Source: Nemertoderma westbladi (Eukaryota; Xenacoelomorpha; Nemertodermatida; Nemertodermatidae). From it: a stretch of DNA of 21,434 nucleotides. The notes under the pieces were generated by a model. That model was not told the origin of the DNA and ran no database searches. It saw nothing but the letters and a program-made list of their open reading frames with translations. Location: the NCBI GenBank assembly GCA_032718475.1, contig JAUCBJ010005251.1, forward strand, positions 1-21,434. The letters are read 5' to 3'. Below, piece by piece: positions 17,677-21,434 of the stretch; within the stretch, counting starts at the first letter, position 1, and the number at the start of each line of letters is the position of its first letter. Position numbers and translations under genes: made by a program.

Positions 17677-19950
17677 TTTATTATTATTATTATTATCATT
17701 ATATTTCATAATAATTATTATCATCATTTCATAATAATTATTATCATTATTTCATAATAATTATTATCATTATATTTCATAATAATTATTATCATCATTT
17801 CATAATAATTATTATCATTATTTCATAATAATTATTATCATTATATTTCATAATAATTATTATCATTATTTTATAATAATTATTATCATTATATTTCATA
17901 ATAATTATTATCATCATTTCATAATAATTATTATCATTATTTCATAACAATTATTATCATTATATTTCATAATAATTATTATCATCATTTCATAATAATT
18001 ATTATCATTATTTCATAATAATTATTATCATTATATTTCATAATAATTATTATCATTATTTTATAATAATTATTATCATTATATTTCATAATAATTATTA
18101 TCATCATTTCATAACAATTATTATCATTATTTTATAATAATTATTATCATTATATTTCATAATAATTATTATCATCATTTCATAATAATTATTATCATTA
18201 TTTCATAATAATTATTATCATTATTTTATAATAATTATTATCATTATTTCATAATAATTATTATCATGATTTTATAATAATTATTATCATTATATTTCAT
18301 AATAATTATTATCATCATTTCATAATAATTATTATGATTATTTCATAATAATTACTATCATAATTTCATAATAATTATTATCATTATTTCATAATAATTA
18401 TTATCATTATATTTCATAATAATTATTATCATTATTTCATAATAATTATTATCATGATTTCATAATAATTATTATCATTATTTCATAATGATTATTATCA
18501 TTATTTCATAACAATTATTATCATTATTTTATAATAATTATTATCATTATATTTCATAATAATTATTATCATTATTTCATAATAATTATTATCATCATTT
18601 CATAATAATTATTATCATTATTTCATAATAATTATTATCATTATTTCATAATAATTATTATCATTATTTCATAATAATTATTATCATTATTTCATAATAA
18701 TTATTATCATTATTTCATAATAATAATTATCATTATTTCATAATAATTATTATCATCATTTCATAATAATTATTATCATTATTTCATAATAATTATTATC
18801 ATTATTTTATAATAATTATTATCATTATTTCATAATAATTATTATCATGATTTTATAATAATTATTATCATTATATTTCATAATAATTATTATCATCATT
18901 TCATAATAATTATTATGATTATTTCATAATAATTACTATCATAATTTCATAATAATTATTATCATTATTTCATAATAATTATTATCATTATATTTCATAA
19001 TAATTATTATCATTATTTCATAATAATTATTATCATGATTTCATAATAATTATTATCATTATTTCATAATGATTATTATCATTATTTCATAACAATTATT
19101 ATCATTATTTTATAATAATTATTATCATTATATTTCATAATAATTATTATCATTATTTCATAATAATTATTATCATCATTTCATAATAATTATTATCATT
19201 ATTTCATAATAATTATTATCATTATTTCATAATAATTATTATCATTATTTCATAATAATTATTATCATTATTTCATAATAATTATTATCATTATTTCATA
19301 ATAATTATTATCATTATTTCATAATAATTATTATCATTATTTCATAATAATTATTATCATTATTTCATAATAATTATTATCATTATTTCATAATAATTAT
19401 TATCATTATTTCATAATAATTATTATCATTATTTCATAATAATTATTATCATTATTTCATAATAATTATTATCATTATTATTTCATAATAATTATTATCA
19501 TTATTTCATAATAATTATTATCATTATTTCATAATAATTATTATCATTATTTCATAATAATTATTATCATTATTTCATAATAATTATTATCATTATTTCA
19601 TAATAATTATTATCATTATTTCATAATAATTATTATCATTATTTCATAATAATTATTATCATTATTTCATAATAATTATTATCATTATTTCATAATAATT
19701 ATTATCATTATTTCATAATAATTATTATCATTATTTCATAATAATTATTATCATTATTTCATAATAATTATTATCATTATTTCATAATAATTATTATCAT
19801 TATTATTTCATAATAATTATTATCATTATTTCATAATAATTATTATCATTATTTCATAATAATTATTATCATTATTTCATAATAATTATTATCATTATTT
19901 CATAATAATTATTATCATTATTTCATAATAATTATTATCATAATTTCTTA
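17677..19950. repeat. 23-bp AT satellite array, roughly 95-100 units, with higher-order structure
   Basis: Nearly pure A/T apart from a single C or G at fixed positions. Each unit has the perfect palindrome ATAATAATTATTAT followed by CATTATTTC. Variants are 25-base units (CATTATATTTC), CATCATTTC, CATGATTT, AACAATT and AATGATT. The left third repeats in a 190-base pattern (e.g. TTTTATAATAAT at 17868 and 18058). The block with variants at 18268-18600 recurs 581 bases later (18849-19181). From about 19190 to 19940 units are almost identical. Assembly of such an array may be collapsed or expanded. Confidence 0.97.
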
Positions 19951-20109
19951 ATAATGATAAATAATAAAAAATATCCTTGAAAAAAAAAATAAAACTCGCA
20001 GTGAATTTCCAAACCCCTGCCCTGGTACCGGGAGCATAGAACACGTAGGCCTAGAATAAAAACACTTAAAACAGGCCAGGTTGCCATTTACAGTACCGTT
20101 AGCGGTAAG

Positions 20110-20222
20110 CAGTGCACTGATTCTGCTTCCTGAATACGGGCAAATACGTCTGACATGCGGTAGGCTACGGGAACTCTTTCAAATACGTACACATACGGCA
20201 AAAAGACAAACCCAAATATTTG
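20110..20222 (+). repeat. Dispersed ~115-bp repeat, partner of 13990-14110
   Basis: Shares AATACGGGCAAATACGTC, GGTAGGCTACGGGAACT and ACACATACGGCAAAAAGACA with the other copy in opposite orientation, 6 kb away. The hairpin present in that copy is reduced to one arm here. An open stretch at 20081-20302 is explained by the repeat and is not called a gene. Confidence 0.8.
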
Positions 20223-20350
20223 ACCTGGCAGTAGGATGGTATTTTTTTCCCAAAAAATGTTTTAGAAAAAAATGTGTTCAAGAACAAAAATATACATCAT
20301 AATTGATAGCTAACACGTTTTCTATGACGTTTATAAAAAAGGTAACAGTG

Positions 20351-21018
20351 CCGTATAGAACTGCATTTTTAATACTTATGTCATTGTTACTATGGCAACA
20401 TTGAAGAGTTCTAGAACAATAGAAAAGTATTATATACTATTCTAGAACATAAATAAAATAAAAAATATAATGTTCTAGAACATATAGCTAGTTATTTTTT
20501 AAATTTAAAATAGCTAGTAATAAAAAAATTTATTTAATTACCCTATATTATTATTAAAACATTTATCTTCCGGTACCAAATTGTATTATTTGTTAAATTT
20601 ACTAGCTATTTTAAAATTAAAAAAAACTAGCTATATGTTTTAGAACATTATTCTTATTTATTTATTTTTGTAATATTATATGTATAATACACTATTCTAG
20701 AGCATAAATAATAGAAATAATATAATGTTCTAGAACATATAGCTAGTTATTTTTCAAATTTAAAATAGCTAGTAATACAATAATATTTATTTATTTATAT
20801 TATTTATTTATTAGAAAATTTATCTGCCAAATTTGATATTTTTTTAAATTTACTAGCTATTTTAAAATTAAAAAAAAACTAGCTATTTGTTCTAGAACAT
20901 TATATTTTTATTTTATTTACGTTCTAGAATAGTATATAATACTTTTCTATTGTTCTAGAACTCTTCAATGTTGCCATAGTAACAATAACATAAGTTTTAA
21001 AAATGCAGTTCTATACGG
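20351..21018. mobile_element. Foldback element with ~140-bp terminal inverted repeats and duplicated internal hairpin
   Basis: The left arm 20351-20493 matches the reverse complement of 20877-21018 almost base for base, starting CCGTATAGAACTGCATTTTT and including TTGTTACTATGGCAACATTG. Inside are four copies of an ATAGCTAGTT/AACTAGCTAT module in alternating orientation (about 20467, 20594, 20722 and 20846), i.e. two hairpins in tandem. At least seven TTCTAGA(A/G) boxes occur. No coding capacity. A target-site duplication was not found, so boundaries rest on the inverted arms. Confidence 0.85.
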
Positions 21019-21434
21019 AACTCTAGCCATAAAAAATTAGCAAAAACTATCTAGTATAAAAAATCAATGTCATGGAAATTACTTTGAAATTTAATTCAAC
21101 ATTACTTTTTTTGTTGACAAAAAGTGTTCATTTTTGTCAAACTTGTAAACGACTTTGATAAAAAAAATGACTTACAACAAATAAGTTAATTTGTGGGTAG
21201 GTATTTAAAATGCTGAGGTTAGAGTGAGATAAGTGAGAGGGTGCTCAGTGAAATTTGGAGACCAGGAGACCAAGTAGATATCTGACTCTGTAGGTGTGGT
21301 ACTGGATAATATTAATGACTTTGTGCAGACCGTGATTGGTGAATAGGTCGACATGGTAACAGGCCGACACCCGTTCTCCCCGATACGAGTACTAGGAGAT
21401 AAATTGTGCGAAACAAGCTGAGACGAATCACTTT
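21019..21434. other. Intergenic DNA, no gene recognised
   Basis: AT-rich first half, more balanced second half. No open frame, repeat or RNA gene could be supported to the window end. Confidence 0.5.

Overview
The window looks like AT-rich, gene-poor nuclear DNA of a metazoan, most likely a marine invertebrate. The evidence is degenerate LINE retrotransposons, terminal-inverted-repeat elements, a possible tRNA-derived SINE, long satellite and minisatellite arrays, and one plausible host gene. The 8-base palindrome TAGGCCTA occurs six times. From general recollection this is frequent in echinoderm DNA, so echinoderm or a relative is a weak guess and not a determination. No bacterial, viral or organellar gene was recognised.

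Layout. 1-1.6 kb: AT-rich, no gene seen. 1.6-3.2 kb: 3' half of a decayed LINE on the minus strand. 3.3-4.8 kb: intact intronless 497-codon reading frame on the plus strand for a single-pass type I membrane protein. Its last 13 codons and stop lie in the first unit of a 43-bp minisatellite (16 units, to 5450), which abuts a 223-bp TA-flanked MITE. 6.17-7.73 kb: piggyBac-like non-autonomous element flanked by TTAA, carrying five internal units of about 163 bp. 8.2-9.9 kb: dispersed blocks of degenerate TCTG/CAGA repeats in both orientations. 10.46-13.2 kb: longer second copy of the first LINE family (endonuclease, linker, reverse transcriptase, 3' end). 14.0-15.4 kb: dispersed hairpin repeat, tandem array of about 153 bp with a CTCF-like motif per unit, then a SINE-like head. 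16.04-19.95 kb: AT-only 23-bp satellite interrupted by a 5'-truncated LINE of a different family on the plus strand. 20.1-21.0 kb: inverted partner of the 14.0 kb repeat, then a foldback element with ~140-bp inverted termini and an internally duplicated hairpin.

No pathway or operon is present. The one candidate functional host gene is the membrane protein at 3311-4804; its family was not recognised. The main interest is structural: a C-terminus and stop codon inside a minisatellite, a transposon carrying satellite-like monomers with perfect palindromes, and an array with nested higher-order duplication that grades from heterogeneous to nearly uniform. All clade assignments and functional suggestions for motifs are inference from reading alone.
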